Assembly: GCF_002272245.1 (NCBI RefSeq)
Contig: NZ_NPDD01000101.1
Span: 1 to 58,258 of the forward strand
Direction of reading: 5' to 3'
Length of the DNA stretch: 58,258 nucleotides
Origin: Bacillus sp. 7884-1
GTDB lineage: Bacteria; Bacillota; Bacilli; Bacillales; Cytobacillaceae
The notes under the pieces were generated by a model that ran no database searches, was not told where the DNA came from, and saw nothing but the letters and a program-made list of their open reading frames with translations. A program made the translations under genes and the position numbers. Of the stretch, positions 25,097 through 33,414 are shown in pieces (the first letter of the stretch is position 1; each line of letters opens with the position of its first letter).

Positions 25097-25267
25097 TTGG
25101 AGGCATTCTCTGGCAGAGGCAATTGGAGCCAGTTTATATATATATTCATTTTTATTTTTATAGGCACGGTTACGGGTGGAGTAGCTGAGTTAAAAGAAAT
25201 TAATAGATTAATCACTAAAAAATATGAAGAGTTTGGGGAGCCAACGCCTACTCCAGTTCCAAAATAG
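25097..25267 (+). other. possible remnant or unusual 56-codon frame
   Basis: An open frame to TAG 25265-25267 encodes one strongly hydrophobic stretch (FIYIFIFIFIGTVTGG), a charged tail ELKEINRLITKKYEEF and a Pro/Thr end (PTPTPVPK). This looks protein-like, but the only start in frame is TTG 25097 without a ribosome site, so it may be a truncated gene. Confidence 0.25.
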
Positions 25268-25294
25268 TAATATAAAGAAAGGAATAGATAGTAA

Positions 25295-25513
25295 ATGAAA
25301 AAAATTTCCTTGATGATTATTCTTTTTCTTTGTCTATTTGGGGGAGTGGGAGCTGTATTAGCAAGTTCCTTTGCGGCGGAGCAAAACACAAAGCTACAAG
25401 AAGAAGACGCTTGTGCACTGGGAATCGATAACCAACAGGCAGTTACAGATAAAAATACCCCAACTGAAAAAGACGGTTGTATGGATGATATGAAAATAAA
25501 TGAGATTGATTAG
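25295..25513 (+). CDS. small secreted or membrane-anchored protein
   Basis: Protein of 72 aa. KKISLMIILFLCLFGGVGAV is a signal peptide or anchor; the rest is acidic and polar with two Cys (EEDACAL and KDGCMDD). No recognised family. Ribosome site AAAGGAAT lies about 11 nt before ATG 25295. Its place between CzcO and PrsW inside the metal island is the only hint of role. Confidence 0.55.
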   Translation: MKKISLMIILFLCLFGGVGAVLASSFAAEQNTKLQEEDACALGIDNQQAVTDKNTPTEKDGCMDDMKINEID

Positions 25514-25529
25514 AAACTGAAGCGATACT

Positions 25530-25582
25530 ATCCCTTTTGTGCAGGCAGGCTAGGCTATACTGTCTTACAAGGGGATTTTTCT
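25530..25582 (+). terminator. terminator with branched stem
   Basis: Outer stem ATCCCTTTTGT/ACAAGGGGAT encloses a second pairing; followed by TTTTTCT. Confidence 0.65.
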
Positions 25583-25661
25583 ATGCCCGAATTTTCAATT
25601 CCAGTCTTTTTAGGTTATTATTAAAATATATTTACTATTAAAAATGTCATGGGGGTTGGAA

Positions 25662-26384
25662 ATGTTAGAGATTCTACTTGCAGGAATTGCCCCTGGATTA
25701 GCATTATTAAGTTACTTTTATTTAAAAGATAAGTATGAACCAGAACCTGTATTAATGGTACTTTTTACGTTTATTTCTGGTGCGTTGCTTATATTTCCGA
25801 TAGCATTTATTGAATATGTACTTAAAGCAGAAAATATTGTTAAATATGATTCCATTTATGCAATTTTTTCTTCAGGTTTGGTTGAAGAATTTTTTAAATG
25901 GTCCATTTTATTCGTTTTTGCATACAGGAATGTGGAATTTGATGAGCCTTTTGATGGTATTGTCTATGGAACCTCTGTATCTTTGGGGTTTGCAACTGCC
26001 GAAAATATTATGTATTTAATGACTAATGGGATGGAATTCGCTCTTACACGTGCATTACTGCCTGTCTCTAGCCATGCCTTGTTTGGAGTTATTATGGGGT
26101 ATTATATTAGCAAAGCCAAGTTTACAAAAGAATCAAAGCTGCCCTTCTTACTGTTTTCTATGTTACTTCCAGCTTTATTACATGGAATATTTAATTATTT
26201 ATTGTTGAACCAAGGCTCTTGGCTGTCGCTACCTCCTTATATGGTGTTCTTATGGTGGTTAGGTTTGAGAAAAGTGCAATTGGCGGAAATTTCAAGTTAT
26301 AATCATTTTAAAAAGAACTATCATATTCAACAAGGAACGGAATTAAAATCTGGAATGAGATTATACTTTCCATTAAGTAAATAG
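25662..26384 (+). CDS. PrsW family intramembrane metalloprotease
   Basis: Polytopic protein of 240 aa. It carries the PrsW/CPBP-type motifs in order: YEPEP near the N-terminus, SSGLVEEFFKWS (Glu-Glu metal ligands), GFATAENIMYL and SSHALFGVIMGYY (His ligand). In Bacillus PrsW performs site-1 cleavage of the anti-sigma factor RsiW; this copy lies away from any sigma/anti-sigma pair, so its target is unknown. Start ATG 25662 is 6 nt after GGGGG; the upstream ATG 25644 would place that site inside the gene. Confidence 0.82.
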   Translation: MLEILLAGIAPGLALLSYFYLKDKYEPEPVLMVLFTFISGALLIFPIAFIEYVLKAENIVKYDSIYAIFSSGLVEEFFKWSILFVFAYRNVEFDEPFDGIVYGTSVSLGFATAENIMYLMTNGMEFALTRALLPVSSHALFGVIMGYYISKAKFTKESKLPFLLFSMLLPALLHGIFNYLLLNQGSWLSLPPYMVFLWWLGLRKVQLAEISSYNHFKKNYHIQQGTELKSGMRLYFPLSK

Positions 26385-26451
26385 ACGTCTGGAATCTTGT
26401 TCAATGACTTATTAATTAAGAAATGCCATGTTTTAGAAGGGAAAGGGAAAA

Positions 26452-26634
26452 ATGACGAAAAGGTTAACTTTGACAATTTCAACAATGTTCATTGTAATGA
26501 TTTTGGCAATGTGGAGGCTTGAGAAAGATTATATTGAAATTGATTTACAAACGAGAATTTTTATTTCAGCTGGTGCTAGTGTTTTATCAGGATTGATATC
26601 ATACTTCTTATTTTTTAGGGGAGATAAAAACTAA
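26452..26634 (+). CDS. small two-segment membrane protein
   Basis: Protein of 60 aa with two hydrophobic helices (about residues 6-20 and 35-54) joined by RLEKDYIEIDLQTR and ending in RGDKN. Site GGGAAAGGG precedes ATG 26452. No family recognised. A terminator about 80 bp downstream closes the PrsW transcript. Confidence 0.55.
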   Translation: MTKRLTLTISTMFIVMILAMWRLEKDYIEIDLQTRIFISAGASVLSGLISYFLFFRGDKN

Positions 26635-26716
26635 TTCTGCTTATGTCTAGAAAAAACATGCCAATGATATTGTAAAAAGTTAAATTATCTAGGTTACCCA
26701 CCTGTGAATTAATTGG

Positions 26717-26750
26717 ATCCGTAGCTTTTACAAAAGCTGCGGATTTTTTC
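26717..26750 (+). terminator. terminator after the small membrane protein
   Basis: Stem ATCCGTAGCTTTT paired with AAAAGCTGCGGAT (one G-U pair), then TTTTTC. The remaining 26751-26938 carries the copC promoter region and no gene. Confidence 0.8.
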
Positions 26751-26938
26751 TGTTTTTGAATGAAAATAGTAAGTGTTTCATTAAACATTATGAAGGGTTT
26801 GAATTCTAGAAAGCTGGAAAATAGTTTTATGGATTTAAAGAGAAAGAAGGTTGAAATTCAAAATGTTTTAATTCATGATAAAATATGGTGATATGAATCG
26901 GAGAGTTTTAATACATCAAGAAAGGGGAAACAGTAACA

Positions 26939-27493
26939 TTGAAGAAATTATTTTTCTTAATTATTAGTACATTATTTATCGTTCCAACTATTGCGAATGC
27001 ACATACTGCATTGACAACTTCTAACCCTGAAGATGGTCAAGTTGTAACGGAAGACCTAACAGAAATGGTTCTAACGTTTGAAGGACAAATTGAATCATTA
27101 AGTACGATGAAATTACTGAAGGTTGGACAGGAAGTACCTATAAATGTTGAACTTCAAGAAAAACAAATGATTGGTACATTATCCACTCCTTTAGATAATG
27201 GCTCCTATCTCATTGAGTGGAGTATAGCGGGGGAAGATGGTCACTTAATTACAGGAGAAATCCCTTTTACTGTCCAAATGGAGCAAGAGGTAGAACAAGA
27301 GCAAACGACTGATACGAAAGAGCCTATTACTACTGAAAAAGATGATAGTAAGGCTGAAGATCAGTTGAAAAGCGATAATACTACTGAACAAAATAACACA
27401 CAATCATCAAACACAATCAAGATAATAGTTTCAGTTGTGGTTGTACTGATTTTGGGAATTGGTATATTCCTGCTCTTTGGAAGGAAGAAATGA
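26939..27493 (+). CDS. CopC-domain copper-binding protein
   Basis: Exported, membrane-anchored protein of 184 aa. Signal peptide to about residue 21 (ends NA), mature N-terminal His in AHTALTTSNPEDGQ, beta-sandwich with GEDGHLITGEIPF (Asp/His of the copper site), a polar Glu/Thr-rich linker (about 120-155), and a C-terminal anchor IKIIVSVVVVLILGIGI followed by RKK. This is the CopC fold linked to a membrane tail, as in YcnJ-type proteins split in two. Start is TTG 26939 after AAAGGGG. The stop is 1 bp before the copD start. Confidence 0.85.
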   Translation: MKKLFFLIISTLFIVPTIANAHTALTTSNPEDGQVVTEDLTEMVLTFEGQIESLSTMKLLKVGQEVPINVELQEKQMIGTLSTPLDNGSYLIEWSIAGEDGHLITGEIPFTVQMEQEVEQEQTTDTKEPITTEKDDSKAEDQLKSDNTTEQNNTQSSNTIKIIVSVVVVLILGIGIFLLFGRKK

Positions 27494-27494
27494 G

Positions 27495-28571
27495 ATGAAT
27501 GTTATTATTCCAATAGCGGAAATCGGAAATTATATAGTTTTTTCGTTTTTAATAGGGCATGCTGTTCTACAATTCGTACCTGATTCCCATAAACCAAAAA
27601 TCAACATTTCTAGGAGTATATTATTATTATCGACTTTGGGTATTTTTGTTTTTACCCTAGGGCCTGTAGCTCAGACGATTTTATATTTCAGTGACAGTGT
27701 TGGGCTTACTTTAGCAATATTTTCAGTTTTAACGGATTTTCAAGTAGGTCAAGCGTGGATTTTCATTGGGTTTATGTCAGTGTTCTTATGGATGACAATA
27801 CTAGTTAACGGATCTAAATACTTACAGGCACTGTGGCTATTATTGATGGTATTAAGAGTTGGATACTCTAGTCATGTGGCCTCTTTAACTTTTTGGGTTG
27901 GTTTATTTGCGCATTCGGCGCATTTTTTAATGGTCACATTGTGGACAGGCATATTAATACATGTTGCTTGGTTTTCAAATGAGCAACAGAAATGGCCGAA
28001 ATTTTTACGATGGTTTACGCCATTTGCCGTTGCATGTATTATCATTATCATATTAAGTGGCGTTACTCTTATGATATATGTTGTTGAACCAAAGGACTAT
28101 GTAAGGTCTTGGGTATTACCATATGGACAAATGCTGCTCTTAAAGCATTTAAGTGTTATTCCTGTACTCGTATTTGCGTTTATTAATGGCGTTCTTGCCA
28201 AAAGGGCAGCGACCATACCTTCGTTTAATCCACGTCCTTGGGTAAAAGCAGAAAGTTTTATTATTTTAATAGTTTTTTATTTTACAAGTGTTTTAGGAAC
28301 GTTATCTCCACCTCATGAGGTTGATTTCACAGTAAGATCAGAAGGGGCTTCAAAATGGGTGGAATGGTTGTTAGAAAAAGACATTCTTTCAACATTAAAT
28401 ATCGGAATAACTATGAATTTCCTTACTGCAATTTTAATTACATTTTCACTCATTTTTTCCGTACTAATTGTTGTTAGTTTCAAGAAAGTAAAACCTTTAG
28501 TAGCTGTATTTTTCGGAATAAGTCTTATTTTTGCCATGTATTTCGGCTTGATGTTTTCTTTAACAATTTAA
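27495..28571 (+). CDS. CopD-domain copper transport membrane protein
   Basis: Polytopic membrane protein of 358 aa with about nine segments. The CopD core is seen in GLFAHSAHFLMVTLWTGILIHVAWF and MLLLKHLSVIPVLVFAFINGVLAKRAA, with conserved His and Trp residues. CopC delivers periplasmic or wall-side copper and CopD moves it across the membrane; together the pair corresponds to the single-chain YcnJ importer of B. subtilis. Start ATG 27495 follows GGAAGGAAG, coupled to copC. Confidence 0.85.
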   Translation: MNVIIPIAEIGNYIVFSFLIGHAVLQFVPDSHKPKINISRSILLLSTLGIFVFTLGPVAQTILYFSDSVGLTLAIFSVLTDFQVGQAWIFIGFMSVFLWMTILVNGSKYLQALWLLLMVLRVGYSSHVASLTFWVGLFAHSAHFLMVTLWTGILIHVAWFSNEQQKWPKFLRWFTPFAVACIIIIILSGVTLMIYVVEPKDYVRSWVLPYGQMLLLKHLSVIPVLVFAFINGVLAKRAATIPSFNPRPWVKAESFIILIVFYFTSVLGTLSPPHEVDFTVRSEGASKWVEWLLEKDILSTLNIGITMNFLTAILITFSLIFSVLIVVSFKKVKPLVAVFFGISLIFAMYFGLMFSLTI

Positions 28572-28615
28572 GCATATAAATGAATAGTTAATAAGGGAAA
28601 ATAGGAGAATCCAAT

Positions 28616-28967
28616 ATGTTGCTATGGGTAAGTATTTCATTAATTGTTCTTTTAACAAGTTATGTTATATATTTGAACCAGCGGATATACAATTTACGGA
28701 ATCAAGCAACGAAGTCCATGAAGTTGTGGTCGAAGCCACAGAATACAGTTCAAATAATATTGTATAAAAGCTGGGACGCCCTCTATTATTAAATTCAAAA
28801 CGGAAGAACTCGGCTTTACGGGCATCATTCTATCCGAGGATCTTGAGTTTAATGTTGCTTTAAAGGAAAATACAAATAACTATGTTAATATCGACTCCTT
28901 AAAACCTGGAACTTACGACTATTCTTGTGGAACGGGGATGTATAAAGGTACAGTTATTGTTCAATAG
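28616..28967 (+). pseudogene. frameshifted cupredoxin-domain membrane protein
   Basis: ATG 28616 after AGGAGA starts a membrane segment (LLWVSISLIVLLTSYVIYL), but the protein continues in other frames: EVHEVVVEATEYSSNNIV is followed by a one-base loss, then KAGTPSIIKFKTEELGF ... NIDSLKPGTYDYSCGTGMYKG, a cupredoxin end with Cys and Met copper ligands, stop at 28967. At least two frameshifts. It would have been the third gene of copC-copD. Confidence 0.72.
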
Positions 28968-28972
28968 GATAG

Positions 28973-28999
28973 AAACCCCCTTTTAATAGGGGGTTTTAT
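28973..28999 (+). terminator. terminator of the copCD transcript
   Basis: Stem AAACCCCC/GGGGGTTT, 8-nt loop, then TATATTATT. Confidence 0.78.
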
Positions 29000-29452
29000 A
29001 TTATTGTAAGGACCACAGTTCCAAGGAGTAAAAGATTTAAGTGTTAAAAAATCGCCACTATATCAAGGGTTGGGTTGTTGAGGATGATACATTGGAACGT
29101 TTATTATTAAGTTGCAAAATAGAATATTGAAGCTTGCTAGCCTAGTGGTGGATGTCTATCTCAATTCAATGTCATCACAAAATGCAGAGTCCCGTGATGT
29201 TGTTCATACATTAATTTTCTCATTCATTGTAAGTGATACTCCTTATAATTGCATTTTAATAGATTTAATAAATTACTATTTTTTGAGGATAAATGTTCAT
29301 TCTCCGCCTTTTTATTGGACACAAATTAAAATTCTTTTTAATCATTAAATCAATCGAAAATACCAATAATAAGAAAAATTGATGTACCTTTTTTCTATAT
29401 ACTTAATACGAACTTATAGATAATAAATAATAAAGTCGAAGGTGTAAATCCT
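29000..29452. other. gap without a supported gene
   Basis: Short open frames exist (a GTG frame at 29040 coding VLKNRHYIKGWVVEDDTLER, and a 78-codon frame at 29112), but neither has a ribosome site or family match. They may be decayed coding DNA at the right edge of the metal island. Confidence 0.4.
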
Positions 29453-30223
29453 ATGAAAGTAGAAATAATTAGAAAACTAAAACATATAGAGAAAGAATAC
29501 GATATAAAGATTCTGTATGCTTGTGAAAGTGGATCACGTTCCTGGGGGCAACATAATATTAATAGTGATTATGATATTCGATTTATTTACATACACAGGC
29601 CAAACTGGTATCTAACCATAGATTCGCAAAAGGATTTCATTGAGTTGCCAATTAGTGAAAAGCTCGACATCACTGGCTGGGAATTACAAAAATGTTTAAA
29701 ATCATATCGTAAATCTAACCCCACTATTCTAGAATGCATACATAGCAAAGTTGTTTATTTAAAGTCGGGTTTAACTGTTGATAAATTAAGGTATCATACC
29801 AAAGACATATTTTCACCTAAAGCATGCTTGTACCATTATCTTCATATGGGAGATAAAAATTTTCGGAGAAAAAATGTAAATAATATAGTTAAAAATTACT
29901 TTAATATCCTTAGACCCATACTTTCTGCAAAATGGATAGAAGCAAATAGCCAGTTTCCATCAGTGGAGTTTTCTGTTCTGGTTGAAAAAATGGTACCTAC
30001 TGTAGAAATAAAAGAGGAAATAAAAAATTTAATAGTGAAAAAATCAAATGGGGAAAGTGAAGTATCTAATGTAGAAAACATTAATGATTTTATCAACAAC
30101 GAAATAAAACGTTTATTTGAATATGTAAAAACAATTGAAACAAACAAAAAAGACCCAACTCCTTTATTGAATGATCTTTTTTTAGAAAGTATAAGGGAAA
30201 GTTGGGAAATTGAAATTTTATAG
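29453..30223 (+). CDS. nucleotidyltransferase-fold protein (RlaP/COG3541-like)
   Basis: Protein of 256 aa with a DNA-polymerase-beta-like nucleotidyltransferase motif, ACESGSRSWGQHNINSDYDIRFIYI (GS-x10-DxD), followed by WELQKCLKSYRKSNPTILECIHS and helical C-terminal parts, as in COG3541/RlaP proteins. RlaP-type proteins are tied to RNA repair or nucleotide transfer, but most members are uncharacterised. Base composition is more AT-rich than its neighbours. A broken paralogue lies opposite, at 30356. Confidence 0.78.
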   Translation: MKVEIIRKLKHIEKEYDIKILYACESGSRSWGQHNINSDYDIRFIYIHRPNWYLTIDSQKDFIELPISEKLDITGWELQKCLKSYRKSNPTILECIHSKVVYLKSGLTVDKLRYHTKDIFSPKACLYHYLHMGDKNFRRKNVNNIVKNYFNILRPILSAKWIEANSQFPSVEFSVLVEKMVPTVEIKEEIKNLIVKKSNGESEVSNVENINDFINNEIKRLFEYVKTIETNKKDPTPLLNDLFLESIRESWEIEIL

Positions 30224-30355
30224 AAAAAATTTTTAAAACAGTTGTTGTGTTAGGGGTCTAAAAAGAGTCTTTTTTGAGTCAAAAGATTGCACACAAAACC
30301 CAATTGTTTTTTCTCTTTTTGTGTGAAGTTTACATACAAACAAAAAGGACTCTAG

Positions 30356-30481
30356 TTACTTCGATGGGAATCCCCAGGCTCTGCTGCCCGATTCACAGGC
30401 ATAAAGGACTTTAACATCATATTCTTGTTCAATTTGTTCCAGTACGATTAAGAGTTGTTCACTCAATAATACCTCATTTAC
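30356..30481 (-). pseudogene. N-terminal fragment of a second COG3541-like nucleotidyltransferase
   Basis: On the minus strand the frame reads NEVLLSEQLLIVLEQIEQ... then VKVLYACESGSRAWGFPSK and stops. This is the first about 40 residues of the same family as the gene at 29453, cut just before the DxD motif. Convergent to that gene, consistent with an old inverted duplication followed by decay. The remainder of 30224-30629 holds an ACACAAAA/TTTTGTGT hairpin (about 30291-30325) and no gene. Confidence 0.6.
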
Positions 30482-30629
30482 TTTATTTGACTGCTTTCCA
30501 TATCCTAACCCGAGGTGCTGCTAATCAATCCTAACATCCTGATGCTCTCTGCAAGGTCAAGGGAATAACACTCTTATTGCTGAATATATAAACAATAGGT
30601 CCTTATTCCTTTTAATAGGGGGTGATAAG

Positions 30630-31076
30630 ATGTTATCAAGACAATTAATTATATACTTTCTGCTTTGTTTAATTGCAATTTTAATGGTGAAGGAATTTTC
30701 ATTTAGTCCTGAGTCCTTTTCAGGAAACGGTAATCCCGTCATTCTTATATTTCCATTTGTCCTGCTGACGTTTGGCCTTTTTGGATATGAACTATTTCTA
30801 AAATTAAAGGATGCAGTCTTTATAAGGACTACCTGGCGAAATTTTGTTGTTTGTTCCTTTATCGTCCTTCTTGCTGCATGTGTGCTAGAAGTATCTTATT
30901 TTAACGAGTTGATTCAGAAATTAGGTGGTCCCCCCACAAATGAAGAATCGAGAATTTATCGATTTCCTTGGTTAAACCAATACACAAATACGATTTTTGT
31001 TAATTTCTATACCTTCCTCATTTATGCTTCTACATTAACATTCTTCACATCATTATATAAATGGCTAAAAAATTAA
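30630..31076 (+). CDS. four-segment membrane protein, unknown
   Basis: Protein of 148 aa with four hydrophobic helices (about 5-22, 37-58, 71-92, 118-143) and a soluble loop ELIQKLGGPPTNEESRIYRFPW between the third and fourth. I do not recognise the family. Site GGGGGTGA precedes ATG 30630. Monocistronic as far as can be seen. Confidence 0.65.
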   Translation: MLSRQLIIYFLLCLIAILMVKEFSFSPESFSGNGNPVILIFPFVLLTFGLFGYELFLKLKDAVFIRTTWRNFVVCSFIVLLAACVLEVSYFNELIQKLGGPPTNEESRIYRFPWLNQYTNTIFVNFYTFLIYASTLTFFTSLYKWLKN

Positions 31077-31221
31077 TACTTTCTAAAAATATAATGTTGT
31101 TGTTGTTTCCATAAAATATGCACTATAATAGGGTTATAAGTGTTCACAGAATTGTCAAATTTATATCTTTGAAGAAATAGAAATAGGGTGAACCTAATGG
31201 GTAGATATGGAGGGAACGGAA

Positions 31222-31452
31222 ATGATTAGAATGGCTGTTGCGGGTATTTTGGGTTTTGTTCTAATTTTTATTGAGTCCATGATTGTAATGAAACTAAAGG
31301 GTTATCATGGAATTGAGTTTGGAGGATTAGCACCGTTTATTAACGTCTGGGCCATGAATTTCTTCCTTGTATTTGCTATAATCACCCAAATAACAAATTG
31401 GTATCAAGATCGTGTAGGATTTGAAAGTGGAGAAGAAGATAATATTTATTAA
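31222..31452 (+). CDS. two-segment membrane protein, unknown
   Basis: Protein of 76 aa (MIRMAVAGILGFVLIFIES...) with two membrane helices (about 4-22 and 40-58) and an acidic tail (FESGEEDNIY). Site GGAGGG lies 7 nt before ATG 31222; the in-frame ATG at 31207 contains that site. Family not recognised. A strong bidirectional terminator follows at once. Confidence 0.6.
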   Translation: MIRMAVAGILGFVLIFIESMIVMKLKGYHGIEFGGLAPFINVWAMNFFLVFAIITQITNWYQDRVGFESGEEDNIY

Positions 31453-31497
31453 AAAAATGAGCCTCAATCATTTTGTGATTGAGGCTCATTTTTTTTG
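31453..31497. terminator. bidirectional terminator
   Basis: Seventeen-bp stem AAAATGAGCCTCAATCA/TGATTGAGGCTCATTTT with loop TTTTG, A and T tracts on both sides. Confidence 0.9.
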
Positions 31498-32010
31498 TTA
31501 GGCGTGTTGTTTTACAGTTTCTTTCCCTTTGAAAACAGTTTTGCGCATGAATGGAACCACCCAGCGGTCAAGACCAATGCGGCCTGCATTGTAACCAGCA
31601 GTTAAGATGATGAAACCTAAGAATATGTCAGTTGGGTTATGAGATACTGTTCCTGCTAAGAAGAAAGAGAAGTTCATCACGAGACCAAAGAACATCGCTG
31701 TTGTTGTTAAACATCCAAGCAAAAGACCTAGACCAATTAATGTTTCTCCCCAAGGAACGATGAAATTGAACACATCAATGTTAGGTAGCGCAAAGCTTTC
31801 TAAGAAGTGTACATACCAGCTGTAAACCATATTGCCGTCTGGACCTTTAACTGGATTCTTTACTGCATTAGCTAGAAAACCTGAAGCGTCGAATCCGCCA
31901 CCTGTTAATTTTCCTAAACCAGCTGTGAACCATGCGTAGCCTAGGTATAAACGAATAATAGTTAAAATAGCTGCTGAAATTTTATTTTCTCTTAAAAAAG
32001 TGTTAAACAT
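31498..32010 (-). CDS. DoxX family membrane protein (copy 1)
   Basis: Integral membrane protein of 170 aa with four segments. RLYLGYAWFTAGLGKLTGGGFDASGF, FIVPWGETLIGLGLLLGCLT and GAGYNAGRIG-like AGYNAGRIGLDRW identify the DoxX superfamily. Members have been linked to thiosulfate:quinone oxidoreduction, thiol stress and quinone stress (CatD/MhqP), but this copy has no diagnostic neighbour. About four fifths identical to the next gene, so a recent tandem duplication with separate promoters (152-bp gap). Confidence 0.88.
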   Translation of the reverse strand: MFNTFLRENKISAAILTIIRLYLGYAWFTAGLGKLTGGGFDASGFLANAVKNPVKGPDGNMVYSWYVHFLESFALPNIDVFNFIVPWGETLIGLGLLLGCLTTTAMFFGLVMNFSFFLAGTVSHNPTDIFLGFIILTAGYNAGRIGLDRWVVPFMRKTVFKGKETVKQHA

Positions 32011-32162
32011 AAAGCATTCCGCCCTTCAAAAATTAGTTTTATTTGATAGTTTTACTATAAAAGATTTTTGTAGTTAACAACATAACTATAGTGATAAGTT
32101 CACGTTTTGTTCGAAAAGTTTTGACAGGAACTTGAACAACTAAGTTAAAACTCATGAATCTG

Positions 32163-32681
32163 TTAGGCTGCTACTTTTGCTTTGTCTTTGCTGCTTTGTG
32201 TTTTCATTGTTTTACGAATGAAAGGAATCACCCAGCGATCAAGCCCGATACGACCAGCATTATAACCAGCGGTTAAGATGATGAATCCTAAGAAAATGTC
32301 TGTTGGGTTGTGAGAAACTGTTCCTGCTAAGAAGAAAGAGAAATTCATCACTAGACCAAAGAACATAGCCACTGTTGTTAAGCATCCTAATAGAAGTCCT
32401 AAACCAATTAATGTTTCGCCCCAAGGAACGATGAAGTTAAACATATCAATGTTTGGTAATGCAAAGCTTTCTAAAAAGTTAACATACCAACCGTAAACCA
32501 TGTTGCCATCTGGCCCTTTAACTGGATTAGCAATTGCTCCTTTTAGGAATCCAGAAGCATCGAATCCTCCGCCTGTGATTTTGTGAAAACCTGCAGTGAA
32601 CCAAGAATATCCAAGGTATAAACGTAAGACTGTTAAAAATCCAGCCGCGATTTTGTTTTCTCTTAATAAGTTTATAAACAT
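32163..32681 (-). CDS. DoxX family membrane protein (copy 2)
   Basis: Protein of 172 aa, tandem paralogue of the gene at 31498. It has the same four-segment layout, with changes mainly in the first helix, the loop near residue 50 and the Lys-rich C-terminus (KTQSSKDKAKVAA). Site GGAGATG precedes ATG 32681. The upstream gap 32682-32951 contains its promoter area and no gene. Confidence 0.88.
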   Translation of the reverse strand: MFINLLRENKIAAGFLTVLRLYLGYSWFTAGFHKITGGGFDASGFLKGAIANPVKGPDGNMVYGWYVNFLESFALPNIDMFNFIVPWGETLIGLGLLLGCLTTVAMFFGLVMNFSFFLAGTVSHNPTDIFLGFIILTAGYNAGRIGLDRWVIPFIRKTMKTQSSKDKAKVAA

Positions 32682-32951
32682 TTTGAAGCATCTCCTTGTA
32701 AAAATGTTTTAAATACTTTCTACACTGCAAATATAACAAATTAATCTCGAATCGAGGGTATTTTGCTCACTGTTTCACATGATTGTAAAAAAGTTTTGAA
32801 CAAATTGTTACACTAAACTAAATTAATATAATGAGGAAAAAGAATTACTGTAGAGGATGATTTGAGCTTCACTTTGCGGAAAATCAAGGGGTATATGTGC
32901 ATTTTAACGTTTTATAAAGGATGACAATTAAACCTTTAATTGCAAAGAAAA

Positions 32952-32985
32952 CATCCCCTTAATTATCCAGTAAGGGGAGTTTTTG
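32952..32985. terminator. terminator of the ArsR-SRPBCC operon
   Basis: Stem ATCCCCTTA/TAAGGGGA(G), loop ATTATCCAG; T-rich on the plus side and GTTTTC on the minus side. Confidence 0.6.
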
Positions 32986-32989
32986 ACAC

Positions 32990-33379
32990 TTATCCTAAAT
33001 ATTTTTCTAATGGGCTCCAATAGTTCTCTCCCCAACCAGTTGCAAGGTGTTCTACATCACTTTCAGGAAAACCGATGTGGTCAAAAATAAGAAGTGTTTT
33101 TGAGTCTTGCTCTTTTAGCTCGAACTTGGCAATGGAATAAATCCCCTCTTCCCAGTTAGCTACACGCCAAGCTTGTACGATTCGCTTACCTGGTACTAAT
33201 TCAATGTTTCTTCCAAAAATCATCCCTCCAAAACAGGAGAATGAACCACCAGCTTCAGAACTAATTTCAGTGGGAGCTCCACCAGTAACCTAGCTGAATT
33301 GTTTAGTATCTGTCAGTGCTTCATAAATACGTAACGGATTTGCATTAAAAACTACTTCTTGATGAATTGTTTTAGTCAT
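32990..33379 (-). pseudogene. SRPBCC (AHSA1-like) protein with one amber codon
   Basis: Starting at ATG 33379 (site GGAGG), the frame encodes MTKTIHQEVVFNANPLRIYEALTDTKQFS, then TAG at 33290-33292, then continues undamaged as VTGGAPTEISSEAGG ... GRNIELVPGKRIVQAWR to the normal end LEKYLG at 32990. Relatives have Glu at this place (GAG to TAG). A single nonsense mutation in an otherwise complete about 129-codon gene. Third gene of the ArsR operon; an internal ATG at 33223 would give only the last 77 residues. Confidence 0.78.
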
Positions 33380-33414
33380 TTTTTTCCTCCATAAAATAAT
33401 TTTATTTTTTTAAA

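Noticed and set aside
25066..25389. 107-codon minus-strand frame
   Set aside because: Antisense to the signal peptide gene at 25295, no ribosome site.
29112..29348. 78-codon plus-strand frame
   Set aside because: No ribosome site, no recognisable family, atypical composition.
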